Of a stretch of DNA of 64,000 nt, positions 1-8,558 are shown piece after piece. The DNA comes from Pseudomonadota bacterium (lineage in GTDB: Bacteria > Myxococcota_A > Polyangia > Polyangiales > Polyangiaceae). Location of the stretch: assembly GCA_023402175.1 (NCBI GenBank), contig JAEXCN010000327.1, positions 8,851 through 72,850 on the forward strand, given 5' to 3'. The notes beneath the pieces were generated by a model. The model saw nothing but the letters and a program-made list of their open reading frames with translations. It did no database searches and was not told the DNA's origin. The first letter of the stretch is position 1. Every line of letters starts with the position of its first letter. The position numbers and the translations under genes are program-made.

Positions 1-649
1 GCTCGATCGCCTCGCTCACGGGCAACGTCTCCGGGAGCGTGACCACGACGGCGCCCGTCTGCGCCGGGTCGATGAGCAGCTCGAGCCCGTCCCTCACCGC
101 CGCTGCGATCGGTCCCGTCGGGATGATGCGGAGGAGTGAAGCGGGGATCTGCGCGAGCGCGAGCGCGTGCCCCGTCGCGGGGAGGTCGACGATGATCATT
201 TCGTGCTCCACCGAGCCGTCCTTGCGCTTCGCACGGACGAGATCGAGGAGGCGATAGAGGACGCCCATCTCCGGGAACGTCGGTGCGGCCGTGAGAAAGC
301 GGCGAATCGCGGCGCTCTTCATCGCCGCGTCCGCGAGGATCTTCATCGGCAGCACGTCGCGCAGGAAGCGCTGATGACCGAGCGTCGGAGTGAGCGCTGC
401 GATCCTGAGGTTCGGGGAGATTTCCTGCGGCTCCGCCGTGATTTTCGCGACCCCGAGCGCGTCCGCGAGGGCCGACGTGGTCGCGTCCTCGTTTGCGATC
501 TCGGTGATGAGGACCCGCTTTCCGTTCTGAGCGGCGAAGCGCGCCAGCGATGACGCGACGGTCGTCTTGCCGACGCCTCCTTTGCCCGTGACGAGGACGG
601 CGCGGAGCGGGAGCAGACTCTTCAACAGTTCGTCTCGTATCACGACCAC
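1..649 (-). CDS. ArsA-family (anion-transporting) ATPase, 3' end missing
   Basis: The N-terminal ~216 residues of a P-loop ATPase of the ArsA/GET3 type; the C-terminus lies beyond position 1. Seen: a deviant Walker A GKGGVGKTT about 20 residues from the start, the switch-like segment MIIVDLPATGHAL about 160 residues in (the D-x-P-A-T-G-H signature of this family), then a stretch ending LPETLPVSEAIE, also typical. The start is taken as GTG at 649-647, preceded by GAAGG; a GTG two codons later is equally possible. Myxobacteria often carry two ArsA-like ATPases in tandem, with uncertain roles (arsenite efflux is not implied). A ParA/MinD protein is the alternative, but the DLPATGH motif favours ArsA. 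Confidence 0.85.
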   Translation of the reverse strand, partial: MVVIRDELLKSLLPLRAVLVTGKGGVGKTTVASSLARFAAQNGKRVLITEIANEDATTSALADALGVAKITAEPQEISPNLRIAALTPTLGHQRFLRDVLPMKILADAAMKSAAIRRFLTAAPTFPEMGVLYRLLDLVRAKRKDGSVEHEMIIVDLPATGHALALAQIPASLLRIIPTGPIAAAVRDGLELLIDPAQTGAVVVTLPETLPVSEAIE

Positions 650-690
650 GCGGCCTTCGGGCCGACAACGAGCGGTGATAGGCTTCTGCC

Positions 691-834
691 ATGCCGAAGG
701 ACGAGGAGGACATCGTCGAGGTGCGTTGCCCGGAGTGCCAGGCGAAGGTCCGCGTGCCGCGCGAGAAGGCCGAGCGTGAGTTCAAGGCGAAGTGCCCCAA
801 CGGGCACGAAGTTCCGCTCGTGAAGGCTCTCTAG
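691..834 (+). CDS. 47-aa zinc-ribbon protein
   Basis: A very short ORF from ATG 691 to TAG 832-834. The protein begins MPKDEEDIVEVRCPECQAKV and contains CPEC at residues 13-16 and C-P-N-G-H near residues 35-39, so it could form one small zinc ribbon (CxxC...CxxxH). It is highly charged and has no signal peptide. It is divergent from the ArsA-type gene (41 bp between starts) and lies 5 bp upstream of the MopE-like gene, so it may share that promoter. Similar tiny zinc-ribbon proteins are common in myxobacteria. Function unknown. Confidence 0.6.
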   Translation: MPKDEEDIVEVRCPECQAKVRVPREKAEREFKAKCPNGHEVPLVKAL

Positions 835-839
835 TCATC

Positions 840-3017
840 GTGGGTACAGACGTGACGCGTGAAGGCTCGGGCGGGGCCGTGCGGGCCGTGGTCGCCGGCG
901 GGATCGTGGCGCTCGCGGTCGTCGCGGCAGCGTCGCTCGCATCCGCCGGCTGCGGGTCGGACACGAAGGACTACTTCATCGTGCCGTACGACGCCGGCAC
1001 CGATGGCGACGCGGCCGAAAAGGGTGATGCCGAGCCCGAGATCGATCCGACGCTCGGAGGTCCGTGCACCGACGACGCGCAATGCGACGACCTGATCCCG
1101 TGCACGTTCGATCGGTGCGACCAGACGCTCTCGCGCTGCCGTAACGTCCCGGACGACACGCAGTGTGCCGACGCGGAGTACTGCAACGGAGCGGAGAAAT
1201 GCGTCCTCCGCCAGGGCTGCATGCCCGGGCCGGTGGTCACGTGCCAGGACGGCAACGTCTGCACGATCGACCGCTGCGTCGAGGAGACGAAGTCGTGCGA
1301 GCGACTCGAACGCGACGCCGACGGGGACGGCGATCCGGACGATCACTGCTCGCCGCATCACGACTGCGACGACACCGATCCGACGGTGAGCAGCCTGCAC
1401 GTCGAGATCTGCGGCAACTTCAAGGACGACAACTGCAACGGGCAGATCGACGAGCAGCCGTGCTCGTCACCTGCGAACGACGTATGTGCGACGGCGCTCG
1501 CCGTCACCGCGCCGGGCACGTTCCTCCTCAGTACGGTGGCCGCGAAGAAGGACTACTCACCGTCGTGCTCCGTCACGACCCCGGCAGCGGCACGCGACAT
1601 CGTCCTCGCGATCACGGTGCCGGCGGGAGACGCAACGGACGTCCTCGTCCGCGCGAAGACGAGCGCGCCCGCGAACGAGGTCGCCGTTGCGATGTTCTCG
1701 ACGTGCGGTCAGGCCGGCGCGGAGATCGATTGCAGGAACATCCCCTTCGCGTCGGACGCACGGACGATCGCGCGTAGCGTCGCGGGCGGGTCGACCGTCT
1801 ACGCCATCGTCACTACGCAGAAGGAGTCGGCCGTCGACGTGACGGTCGACATGCTCGCTGCATCGACGAAGCCGAGCAACGAGTCGTGCGCCAAGCCTTC
1901 GCCCGTCGCCGTCGACACGCCGTTCACGGTCTCGCTCATCGACGCCGCGAAGGACCTCCCCTCCTCTTGTGAGAAGGCAAGGACCGGTGAGCTGACCTAC
2001 TCGTTCACGCTCGATGAACCGCGCGACGTCCGCATCTTCGCGTCGACCTTGCTCGGCAGCGGCACGCCCGTCGTCAGCATGCGCGCTTCGACGTGCGACG
2101 ACGAGCTGCGATGCCGTGTCGGCAGCACGCCCCCGGTCTTCGCGCGCAACCTCCCCGCGGGCACGTACGTCTTCAGCGTGGCGGGCACGACGCAGATCGA
2201 TGCGACCGTCGTCGTGAAGACCTACCCGCCCACGCCCGCGCCGCCGAACCAGACGTGCCCGACGGCGCCGGTCATCGCCCCGAATACGTCGATCCTGGTG
2301 AACCTCTCGAACCAAGAGGACGCGATCAGAAACGGCTGCTACGACGGCGCTCCGAACGCGGCGTACAAGCTCGATCTCACCGTGCCGAGCGACGTCCTTC
2401 TCGTCGCGCGCTTCCCGCAGGCCGAGATCGGGGCCGTCTCGTTGAACCGCCCGAGATGCGACTACGGAGATCTCCTCCAGTGCTCGCTCGGCGGGACACC
2501 GCAGCGCGCCTCGCGTCGGAACCTCGCCCCCGGGAGCTACCGCGCCGTAATCGCCGACGAGAAGGGCCTCACCACGGAGCTGATGGCGCTCGTCCGTCCG
2601 ACGGTTCCACCCGTGACCGTCACGTCGGATGGCTGCGCCAACGCGCAGACGATCCCGGAGACGGGCGGCTTCTTCACCGGCGACACGACGAACGCGACCG
2701 CAGACTTCAACGCGGGCTGCGATGCGCCGGGGCAGCCGTTCGGAGGCGCGAAAGACCAGCTCATGCGGCTCGTCCTCACGCAGAAGCGGCGCGTCGTCTT
2801 CGACATGAGCGGGTCGATCAACACGACCCTCCTCAACATCCGCCGCGGTGATCCCTGCCCCGGCGTCGAGGTGCCGGACGCGTGCAACGCCGGAACGACC
2901 CCGAGCCGGAGCTTCCTCGACAAGACGCTCGATGCCGGGACGTACTGGGTGCAAATCGATGGGTACGCCGGCGCCGAAGGCCCGTGGAACCTCGACGTCC
3001 GCGTGCTCCCGCCGTAG
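840..3017 (+). CDS. MopE-type putative metal-binding lipoprotein
   Basis: A 725-aa surface lipoprotein. From GTG 840 it has a hydrophobic stretch (VVAGGIVALAVVAAASLA) and a lipobox ending ASAGC with the acylated Cys near residue 38; GTG 852 is an alternative start. An N-terminal Cys-rich region (CTDDAQCDD, CTFDRCDQ) follows, then at ~160 the Asp-rich DADGDGDPDDHC and CDDTDPTV...DDNCNGQIDE segments that define the MopE-like putative metal-binding motif common in myxobacteria. The rest consists of four or five repeats of about 120 residues, each starting near a conserved Cys (NDVCATAL, NESCAKPS, NQTCPTAP, SDGCANAQ) and containing paired cysteines; they look like extracellular beta-sandwich repeats. 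Copper binding is known for MopE itself; the ligand here is inferred only. Confidence 0.75.
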   Translation: MGTDVTREGSGGAVRAVVAGGIVALAVVAAASLASAGCGSDTKDYFIVPYDAGTDGDAAEKGDAEPEIDPTLGGPCTDDAQCDDLIPCTFDRCDQTLSRCRNVPDDTQCADAEYCNGAEKCVLRQGCMPGPVVTCQDGNVCTIDRCVEETKSCERLERDADGDGDPDDHCSPHHDCDDTDPTVSSLHVEICGNFKDDNCNGQIDEQPCSSPANDVCATALAVTAPGTFLLSTVAAKKDYSPSCSVTTPAAARDIVLAITVPAGDATDVLVRAKTSAPANEVAVAMFSTCGQAGAEIDCRNIPFASDARTIARSVAGGSTVYAIVTTQKESAVDVTVDMLAASTKPSNESCAKPSPVAVDTPFTVSLIDAAKDLPSSCEKARTGELTYSFTLDEPRDVRIFASTLLGSGTPVVSMRASTCDDELRCRVGSTPPVFARNLPAGTYVFSVAGTTQIDATVVVKTYPPTPAPPNQTCPTAPVIAPNTSILVNLSNQEDAIRNGCYDGAPNAAYKLDLTVPSDVLLVARFPQAEIGAVSLNRPRCDYGDLLQCSLGGTPQRASRRNLAPGSYRAVIADEKGLTTELMALVRPTVPPVTVTSDGCANAQTIPETGGFFTGDTTNATADFNAGCDAPGQPFGGAKDQLMRLVLTQKRRVVFDMSGSINTTLLNIRRGDPCPGVEVPDACNAGTTPSRSFLDKTLDAGTYWVQIDGYAGAEGPWNLDVRVLPP

Positions 3018-3055
3018 ACGGGAATCGCGGACGCAGTGCATGCTACTCATCGGGC

Positions 3056-4024
3056 ATGCGCGCTTCGAGCATCGTCGCTGGTCTGATTGCCATGTGCATC
3101 GGCGCGGCGTCGGCCGATGCACATGCGCAGCCGTCGCCGTCCGTGTCCGAGCAGATGCTCGCGCAGTCGCTCTTCGAAGAAGGGCGCCAGCTCATGGATC
3201 GCGGCAAGTACGCCGAGGCGTGCCCGAAGCTCGCCGAGAGCCAGCGGCTCGATCCGGGTGGAGGCACGCTCCTCAATCTGGCGATCTGCCACGAGAAGGA
3301 AGGGCGCCTCGGCACGGCGTACCTCGAGATGAAGAGCGCGCTTGCCCAGGCCGTGAAGGACGGCCGCAAGGACCGCGAGAAGATCGCGAACGAGCACATC
3401 GCGCCGCTCGGCTCGCGCGTCCCTCGCCTCGCCGTCCACGTCGTGCGCGAGGATCCCGGGCTCGACGTCCGAGTCGATGGGACCGTGCTCCGGAAGCCTG
3501 CGTGGGATCTGCTTACCGTCGTCGATCCCGGACAGCACGTCATCGATGCATCCGCGCCGGGCAAGGCGCCGTTCCGTCAGTCGATCACGCTCGCAGAAGG
3601 CGAGCAGCGCACGTTGCAGATCCCCCCGCTCGACGTCGGCGATGGCGGAAGCCTTCCTCCACCCGAGCCCGCGAGCACCGCGACCGGAGCTATGACACCG
3701 GCAGCGGCGCGGCCCGCGGAGATGAGGACGAACCCGTGGTTCATCGCGTCCGCCGCGACCGGCGCGACCGGCTTCGTCGTGGCGATTCCCGCCGGATACA
3801 TCTGGGGGATGATGGCGCTGCTCCGCCCCACGTGCCACGGCCTGAGCGACTCGATCTTCTGCGCGTCCGACAGCGTGCGGAGCACGTGGCTCACGGTCGC
3901 GGCCGTCGGCCTCGGCGTCGGCGTCGTCGGGACGATCGGCGTCGTGGCGTTCCCGCGCAAGATCCAGGTAGCGCCGAACGCGACGTCGAACGGAGCAGGC
4001 GCCGTCGTCATCGGCCAGTTCTGA
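3056..4024 (+). CDS. TPR-containing, PEGA-like envelope protein
   Basis: 322 aa. Start ATG 3056, chosen because it opens a signal peptide (MRASSIVAGLIAMCIGAASA, cleavage near AHA-QP). Residues ~30-120 form TPR-like helices (LFEEGRQLMDRGKYAEACPKL, then LLNLAICHEKEGRLGTAYLE). Residues ~125-190 are a beta-rich PEGA-like segment (LDVRVDGTVL, PGQHVIDASAPG), the type that anchors proteins at the myxobacterial cell surface. Two hydrophobic segments follow near residues 225-300 (FIASAATGATGFVVAIPAG and WLTVAAVGLGVGVVGTIGVV). This TPR + PEGA-like + two-membrane-segment layout recurs many times per myxobacterial genome. It lies 38 bp after the MopE-like gene on the same strand. No enzymatic motif; role unknown. 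Confidence 0.7.
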   Translation: MRASSIVAGLIAMCIGAASADAHAQPSPSVSEQMLAQSLFEEGRQLMDRGKYAEACPKLAESQRLDPGGGTLLNLAICHEKEGRLGTAYLEMKSALAQAVKDGRKDREKIANEHIAPLGSRVPRLAVHVVREDPGLDVRVDGTVLRKPAWDLLTVVDPGQHVIDASAPGKAPFRQSITLAEGEQRTLQIPPLDVGDGGSLPPPEPASTATGAMTPAAARPAEMRTNPWFIASAATGATGFVVAIPAGYIWGMMALLRPTCHGLSDSIFCASDSVRSTWLTVAAVGLGVGVVGTIGVVAFPRKIQVAPNATSNGAGAVVIGQF

Positions 4025-4050
4025 GCCGACCTGGCCGAACGGCATTACCG

Positions 4051-5943
4051 CTACTTCAGGACGAGCGGCGGCGGCTCGTAGATCTTCTTCACGAAGGCGC
4101 CACCCGCGAACGCGTACGCGTCGGCATCGCCGTAGCCGTACGCCATGATGTTGAAGCCGCCCGTCCCCGAGAGACGATGGACGCCGTCGGGCAGCGGGCA
4201 GCGGCGCGACTCGTAGTCCTTGCCGTCGACGACACCGGCGTTCGTGATGATGCAGTCCGTCGGGTTGACGCCGTCGACCTTCACTTCGTTGCCCTTCTCG
4301 GTCGCGATGACGACCCAGTTCTCGCTCCAGCCCGGGGGCGAGAGGAACACGTATTCGTTCCGCGCCTGCTCGACCGGCGAGAAGACGGTGAAGGAGGGAT
4401 CACCCTTCTTCCTCGACCCGTTGACGTAGTCCTGAGCGACGAGGAATTGAGCGACGATGAGCGGCTCGGTCGCGATCACGGTGATGTCGCGATCGGTCCA
4501 CGTATCGATGATCTCGCCCGGCTTGATCGTGAACTTGTCGAGCGGCGGCGGGAGCGTCGTCGTCACCTCGGCGGTCGCGGCTGCGCCGACGAACCGGATG
4601 ACGTCCGGCTCCTTGTACTCGCCCGGCACGGAACGGATGGGGCTGCGCGTCACGACGAACTTCTTGCCGATCGCCTCGAGCGGAGCGAGTTGCTCCTCGA
4701 GGTGCTGCTTGCAGCAGCCCGAATTCTCACCCCAGTCGGGCGGCTTCGGGCCGTCCACCGTGCCGACGCCGGAGCTCTCCGTCCCGCTGAAGACGCCGAT
4801 CGGCTTGTCGGACGTGACGATCGATCCGGTGAGGTCGGTGCAGTACGGCGGCTTGACGTGCGCCGGGCCCGAGCACTCTTGTATCGACGCGGCGTCGCTC
4901 TCGAGGTTGAGGACGTCGAACGGTCCGATCGTCATCTGGATCGTCCCGCCGATCGGCGTGGCAGCAATCGGCGGATTCCCCACGATCCTCCATGCCGGGC
5001 TCACGGTCACCGTCGTGCCCAGCTGCGTCCCGACGATCGTGATGTACGAACGCTGGACGTAGTTCCCGAACGGACCGCCGAGCGGATACGGCAGGCCCGA
5101 GGCCCAGCCGACGACACGGTACTTCGTGCCGAAAACGGCCGTCGGCAACAGCAGCGACGCGTCCGACGAGTAGTTGTGGACCAGGTTGTTGAACTGGTAG
5201 GCGACGATCGGGTTGTCGCTCGTGATCCGGAACGCGCGCGACGACAGGCACGTCCCCGGCGCCATCTTGTCGTCGGGCTGCTTGCCGCAATCCACCTCGC
5301 GCTGGGGCATGTCGACGGTGATGAGATCGCTCACGGCGATCGTGCCTTCGAAGATCGTCTTCAGCTGCAGCGGACCGCCGAGCACGGCGTCGTTCTGCTC
5401 GACCTTCACGTGCGCGGCGACCTGGCTCGCGTTCGAGAGGACGACGCCCCACTTCGCGCTCGCGGGATTGGTGACGCCATCGGACTGATCGAGGTCGACG
5501 CTCCAGAACTCGCATCCGACGTTCGATTGCGAGGCTGCCGCCGCCTCGCAGCCGCTCACACAAGCGCCGTCCAGACACGCGTGTCCGCTCCTCGCGTCAC
5601 ACGTCGTGACGAGCTCGCCCGGCTTCCCCTTGTCGTCGCACTTGCGAACCTCGTCGCCGACGCAGGTGTCCTTGCCCGGGACGCAGTCACCGCAGCCCAC
5701 GTTCGGGACGCAGACCTGCCCGAAGGCGCATTGCTGCTGCGTCTTCTTCCCACTGTCGTCGCACGCGGTGAACTCCGAGCCGTTGCACGAGCCGCACGCG
5801 AGCGGGCCCGCTGGACCGTTGCCCGCGGTTTCCGTGTGGAAGCCGTCGCGTTCCGACCCGCAAGCAGCGAGGAGGACCACGCCAGCTCCAATCGCGAACA
5901 GGCCGCCGGTCACGGTGCGAAGATCGATGCGAGGATGCTTCAT
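4051..5943 (-). CDS. IgGFc-binding-type lipoprotein
   Basis: 630 aa, with lipoprotein signal ending VVLLAACGS (Cys28). After it comes a Cys-rich stem (CGSCNGSEFTACDDSG, CVPNVGCGDC, CVGDEVRKCDDKG) of the kind found before many myxobacterial surface domains. The remaining ~480 residues resemble the IgGFc-binding domain family: FRITSDNPIVAYQFNNL, SSDASLLLPTAVFGTKYRV, RSYITIVGTQLGTTVTV, and the later ITVIATEPLIVAQFLVAQ. The family name derives from a mammalian mucus protein; the ligand in bacteria is unknown. It converges with the TPR protein (26-bp gap). ATG 5943 is the only start that leaves an intact lipoprotein signal. Confidence 0.75.
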   Translation of the reverse strand: MKHPRIDLRTVTGGLFAIGAGVVLLAACGSERDGFHTETAGNGPAGPLACGSCNGSEFTACDDSGKKTQQQCAFGQVCVPNVGCGDCVPGKDTCVGDEVRKCDDKGKPGELVTTCDARSGHACLDGACVSGCEAAAASQSNVGCEFWSVDLDQSDGVTNPASAKWGVVLSNASQVAAHVKVEQNDAVLGGPLQLKTIFEGTIAVSDLITVDMPQREVDCGKQPDDKMAPGTCLSSRAFRITSDNPIVAYQFNNLVHNYSSDASLLLPTAVFGTKYRVVGWASGLPYPLGGPFGNYVQRSYITIVGTQLGTTVTVSPAWRIVGNPPIAATPIGGTIQMTIGPFDVLNLESDAASIQECSGPAHVKPPYCTDLTGSIVTSDKPIGVFSGTESSGVGTVDGPKPPDWGENSGCCKQHLEEQLAPLEAIGKKFVVTRSPIRSVPGEYKEPDVIRFVGAAATAEVTTTLPPPLDKFTIKPGEIIDTWTDRDITVIATEPLIVAQFLVAQDYVNGSRKKGDPSFTVFSPVEQARNEYVFLSPPGWSENWVVIATEKGNEVKVDGVNPTDCIITNAGVVDGKDYESRRCPLPDGVHRLSGTGGFNIMAYGYGDADAYAFAGGAFVKKIYEPPPLVLK

Positions 5944-6083
5944 TGCGGCGAGGAAGGTGCCGCTCGGTGCCCTCGACCGTCCAGTCACGCGCGCAGCGCA
6001 GAACCAAATTTCATTTTCGCTTTCTGCGTCTTTCATCGCACACGAATGCGCAGCACGCTGCGGCACATCGATCGACGCGAGCT

Positions 6084-6545
6084 TCAGACCGCGACGGCGT
6101 GCTCTCGATTCAACGGTCGTCCGGTCACTTCGACGACGATCGATGCAGGCAGGTGGCGCTGGATCGCTTCGCGAGCGACCGTGGCGTGGTGTGCGTCGAC
6201 GGGATCGACGAAGTGGACGCGGATGATGAACGGCGCGACGACCCCCACGATCGCATAAGGCAGCTCCTCGCGCGTGACAGCTTCCCAGACGATGTCCACG
6301 AGCTGCTGCGTGGGATTCGGAGGCGGCGCGAGCCGTCGTTTCGCCCATCGATGCGCTCGCCGACGGAGCTCGATGCTCGGCGCTCGCCATGGCTCCGGGA
6401 GGTCGTCGTCGCTCCCGAGCGCTCCGACGTCGCCGCTCAGGATGCCTGCTTCGAGGAGGACGTCGACGAGCACGTCGAGCGCGTCCGAGGCATCGAGCGC
6501 CGGAGTGGAAAGCGCTCGCAGCGCGAGATCGTCGGCAGCGCCCAT
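6084..6545 (-). CDS. conserved hypothetical protein, 153 aa
   Basis: Not recognised. A soluble 153-aa protein with no signal peptide or membrane segment. The N-terminal half is acidic and helical (DDLALRALSTPALDASDALDVLVDVLLEAG), the middle basic (IELRRRAHRWAKRRLAP), and the C-terminal half has alternating hydrophobic strands (LPYAIVGVVAPFIIRVHFVDP, LPASIVVEVTGRPL). It lies 81 bp downstream of the oxygenase gene on the same strand, so the two may be co-transcribed. The reading frame is supported by GC-rich third positions and by the lack of a better frame on either strand. Confidence 0.5.
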   Translation of the reverse strand: MGAADDLALRALSTPALDASDALDVLVDVLLEAGILSGDVGALGSDDDLPEPWRAPSIELRRRAHRWAKRRLAPPPNPTQQLVDIVWEAVTREELPYAIVGVVAPFIIRVHFVDPVDAHHATVAREAIQRHLPASIVVEVTGRPLNREHAVAV

Positions 6546-6626
6546 GCACGGGATTGTGACTCATCGGGACGATCGCGTCATGTCACGCGCTCGTCGTCGC
6601 GGCGATCGCGCCGAAGGAGCCACGCG

Positions 6627-7829
6627 TCAGCTCGCGTGCGACTGTCCGCTCGCGTGCGTCGTGTGCCGCTCGAGCCAGGCGCGACGACTCCGTCGCCTCG
6701 CTCGATCGAGGAGCTCGTCGATCGCCGGCGACGTCCGGCGCAAGCTCTCGGCCATGAAGACGAAGGGCATCTGCGCGATCGGATGAAGCGCCCAGAGGCC
6801 TGCGCTCGGCAGCTCGTTCTTCTTGTAGATCCACGGAGGCAGGAAGAACCGCGTGTAGCCGAGATGGACGCCATGCGACAGCCGCGCGCGAAGCCGCTCG
6901 GACAGCGGAGCTCGCGGATCGGGCGCGAACGCATTCGCGTACGACTGGCAGAGCAATTGGCCGTCTTTCCCCGCGAGATCTGCGCCGCGCGAGAGCGCCA
7001 CGAACGCGAGGCGCACCGCCTCTTCCGGCGAGCTCGGGTACCAGCGCGGCTTCACACCGACGATGTGGCCCACCCAGCGCCAGAAATGGAGCAGCGCCTG
7101 GATGTCTTCGCGTGACGTCCGGAAACCCATCGCGTGCATCGCGAGGCCCGGCGCGATGCTGCCGCCCATGAGCGTGAAGAGCGAGTCCGCCTGGCTGATC
7201 GGGATCCCCCACGCGGCGCGATCCCACGCGGGATGCGAGAGCAGTCGACGGCGGACCAGCGCGTGACCGAGACGGACGTGGAGCGTCGTCACCCAACCCG
7301 GCGCGCCCCGCGCGAGGCCGTTCGGCTCGGAGACCTCGATCCAGAAGGCGACGGTCTCGAGGAAGCGGCGCTTCGCCGAGCTCCCGACGTACCCGCCGGC
7401 AAGGGCGAGCGGCTTCGCCACCGAGCTCTCGCCATACCCCGCGAGCGTGATCGCCCCGGCGAAGCGGAAGACGTGGGCGCCGTAGCGGCGGAAGACCTTC
7501 GCCCCGCGCTCGACCATCTCGAGGTCGAGCCACTCGGGCGGCCGCTCGATGTCCTCGAAGAGCGCGCGGAGGGACGGAGGCGCCTCGGGCACGCTCGCGA
7601 TGCCGTCGCGCGCGGCGCGCTGGAACATCGCACGCGCCTCTTTGGCGGACGGGACCGCGTCGAGGAAAGCGTCCGCGAGAGGATCGCCGTCTTCGTACAT
7701 CGCGGCGATCGCATCGATGACGTCGCGGGGCGGAGCGGGATCGAAGCCCACGACCTTGCCCGCTGCACGGACGACCCGCGACCATCCACGGCCTTCGTTC
7801 TCCCAGTACCGGAACTCGCTCGGCGGCAT
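6627..7829 (-). CDS. MpaB/latex-clearing-type oxygenase (DUF2236 family)
   Basis: 400 aa. The sequence matches the family of haem-dependent oxygenases that includes fungal MpaB and the rubber oxygenase Lcp (formerly DUF2236): an N-terminal part leading to RRYGAHVFRFAGAITLAGYG, then SSAKRRFLETVAFWIEV, the middle VRLGHALVRRRLLSHPAWD followed by GIPISQADSLFTLMGGSI, and a C-terminal FWRWVGHIVGVKP. The VRLGHALVRR histidine and the FWRWVGHIVGV histidine are plausible haem ligands by family comparison. There is no signal peptide, so it is probably cytoplasmic. The start ATG 7829 (MPPSEFRYWENEGRG) is the first in-frame ATG. Substrate unknown. Confidence 0.75.
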   Translation of the reverse strand: MPPSEFRYWENEGRGWSRVVRAAGKVVGFDPAPPRDVIDAIAAMYEDGDPLADAFLDAVPSAKEARAMFQRAARDGIASVPEAPPSLRALFEDIERPPEWLDLEMVERGAKVFRRYGAHVFRFAGAITLAGYGESSVAKPLALAGGYVGSSAKRRFLETVAFWIEVSEPNGLARGAPGWVTTLHVRLGHALVRRRLLSHPAWDRAAWGIPISQADSLFTLMGGSIAPGLAMHAMGFRTSREDIQALLHFWRWVGHIVGVKPRWYPSSPEEAVRLAFVALSRGADLAGKDGQLLCQSYANAFAPDPRAPLSERLRARLSHGVHLGYTRFFLPPWIYKKNELPSAGLWALHPIAQMPFVFMAESLRRTSPAIDELLDRARRRSRRAWLERHTTHASGQSHAS

Positions 7830-7959
7830 CGACTCCCGGCGAGGATGCGCCGGAACTCGCGTGGTCGCAAGCTGGCCAGCGCCGTCCACTTTCGGCTGTC
7901 CGTCATTCGTTTCACCGAGCGCACCATGCGGCCGCTGGCGATGTACTAGCCTCCCGCGC

Positions 7960-8457
7960 ATGACCGCAGCTTCCGGACAGAGTCCTGCGCACCACCTCGC
8001 GCCCCGCCCCCAGAAGGCAAGCATCACCGAGATGACAGAGTACGTCCTGCCGCAGCACACGAACGCCCTCGGAGGCGTCTTCGGCGGCCAGATCATGGCG
8101 TGGATGGACCTCTGCGGTGCGATCTGCGCGCAGCGCCACTCGGGGTTCCAGGTCGTGACGGCGTTCGTCGACGATCTGAAGTTCGAGCAGCCCGTGCGTG
8201 CCGGCGAGGTCGTCTGCCTCGAAGCGCGCGTGACCGCGACGTTCCGCACGTCGATGGAGATCGAGGTCGTCGTCGAAGGCGAAGACGCGACGACCGGCCG
8301 CCGATGGCCCTGCGTCGACGCGCGCCTCACGTTCGTCGCGATCGACAGCTCGCGGAGGCCAACCCCCGTCCCTGCCCTCCTCCTCGACACCGCCGAGGTG
8401 AAGGCGTCGCAGGCGGCCGGCGAGGCCCGTCGCGGCGCTCGGCTGGCGGCCCGCTGA
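7960..8457 (+). CDS. acyl-CoA thioesterase (hotdog fold)
   Basis: 165 aa. Single hotdog domain of the cytosolic acyl-CoA thioesterase type (YciA/ACOT7-like): LPQHTNALGGVFGGQIMAWMD at residues ~31-50 is the family signature (H-x-N-x-x-G-x-x-F-G-G), followed by the helix DLCGAICAQRH and strands VVTAFVDDLKFEQPVRAGEV and CLEARVTATFRTSMEIEVVV. It should hydrolyse fatty acyl-CoA to free acid and CoA in the cytoplasm. The C-terminal 25 residues are Ala/Arg-rich and probably disordered. It is divergent from the oxygenase gene (130 bp between starts) and lies ~100 bp upstream of asnS on the same strand. Confidence 0.88.
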   Translation: MTAASGQSPAHHLAPRPQKASITEMTEYVLPQHTNALGGVFGGQIMAWMDLCGAICAQRHSGFQVVTAFVDDLKFEQPVRAGEVVCLEARVTATFRTSMEIEVVVEGEDATTGRRWPCVDARLTFVAIDSSRRPTPVPALLLDTAEVKASQAAGEARRGARLAAR

Positions 8458-8558
8458 CCGCATCTACCACCGGGCGAAGAGCCACCTCTGCCGGAGCGCC
8501 GCGGGTCGCCAAGGGCTCGCTTCTCCGCGGGAAAGTCTCGTGGTACGGAAAGCGCGAC

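Noticed and set aside
2848..6258. A 1136-codon plus-strand frame over the TPR and IgGFc genes
   Set aside because: It is antisense or out of frame to two genes with clear signal peptides and domains, and its own translation is low complexity and Arg-rich.
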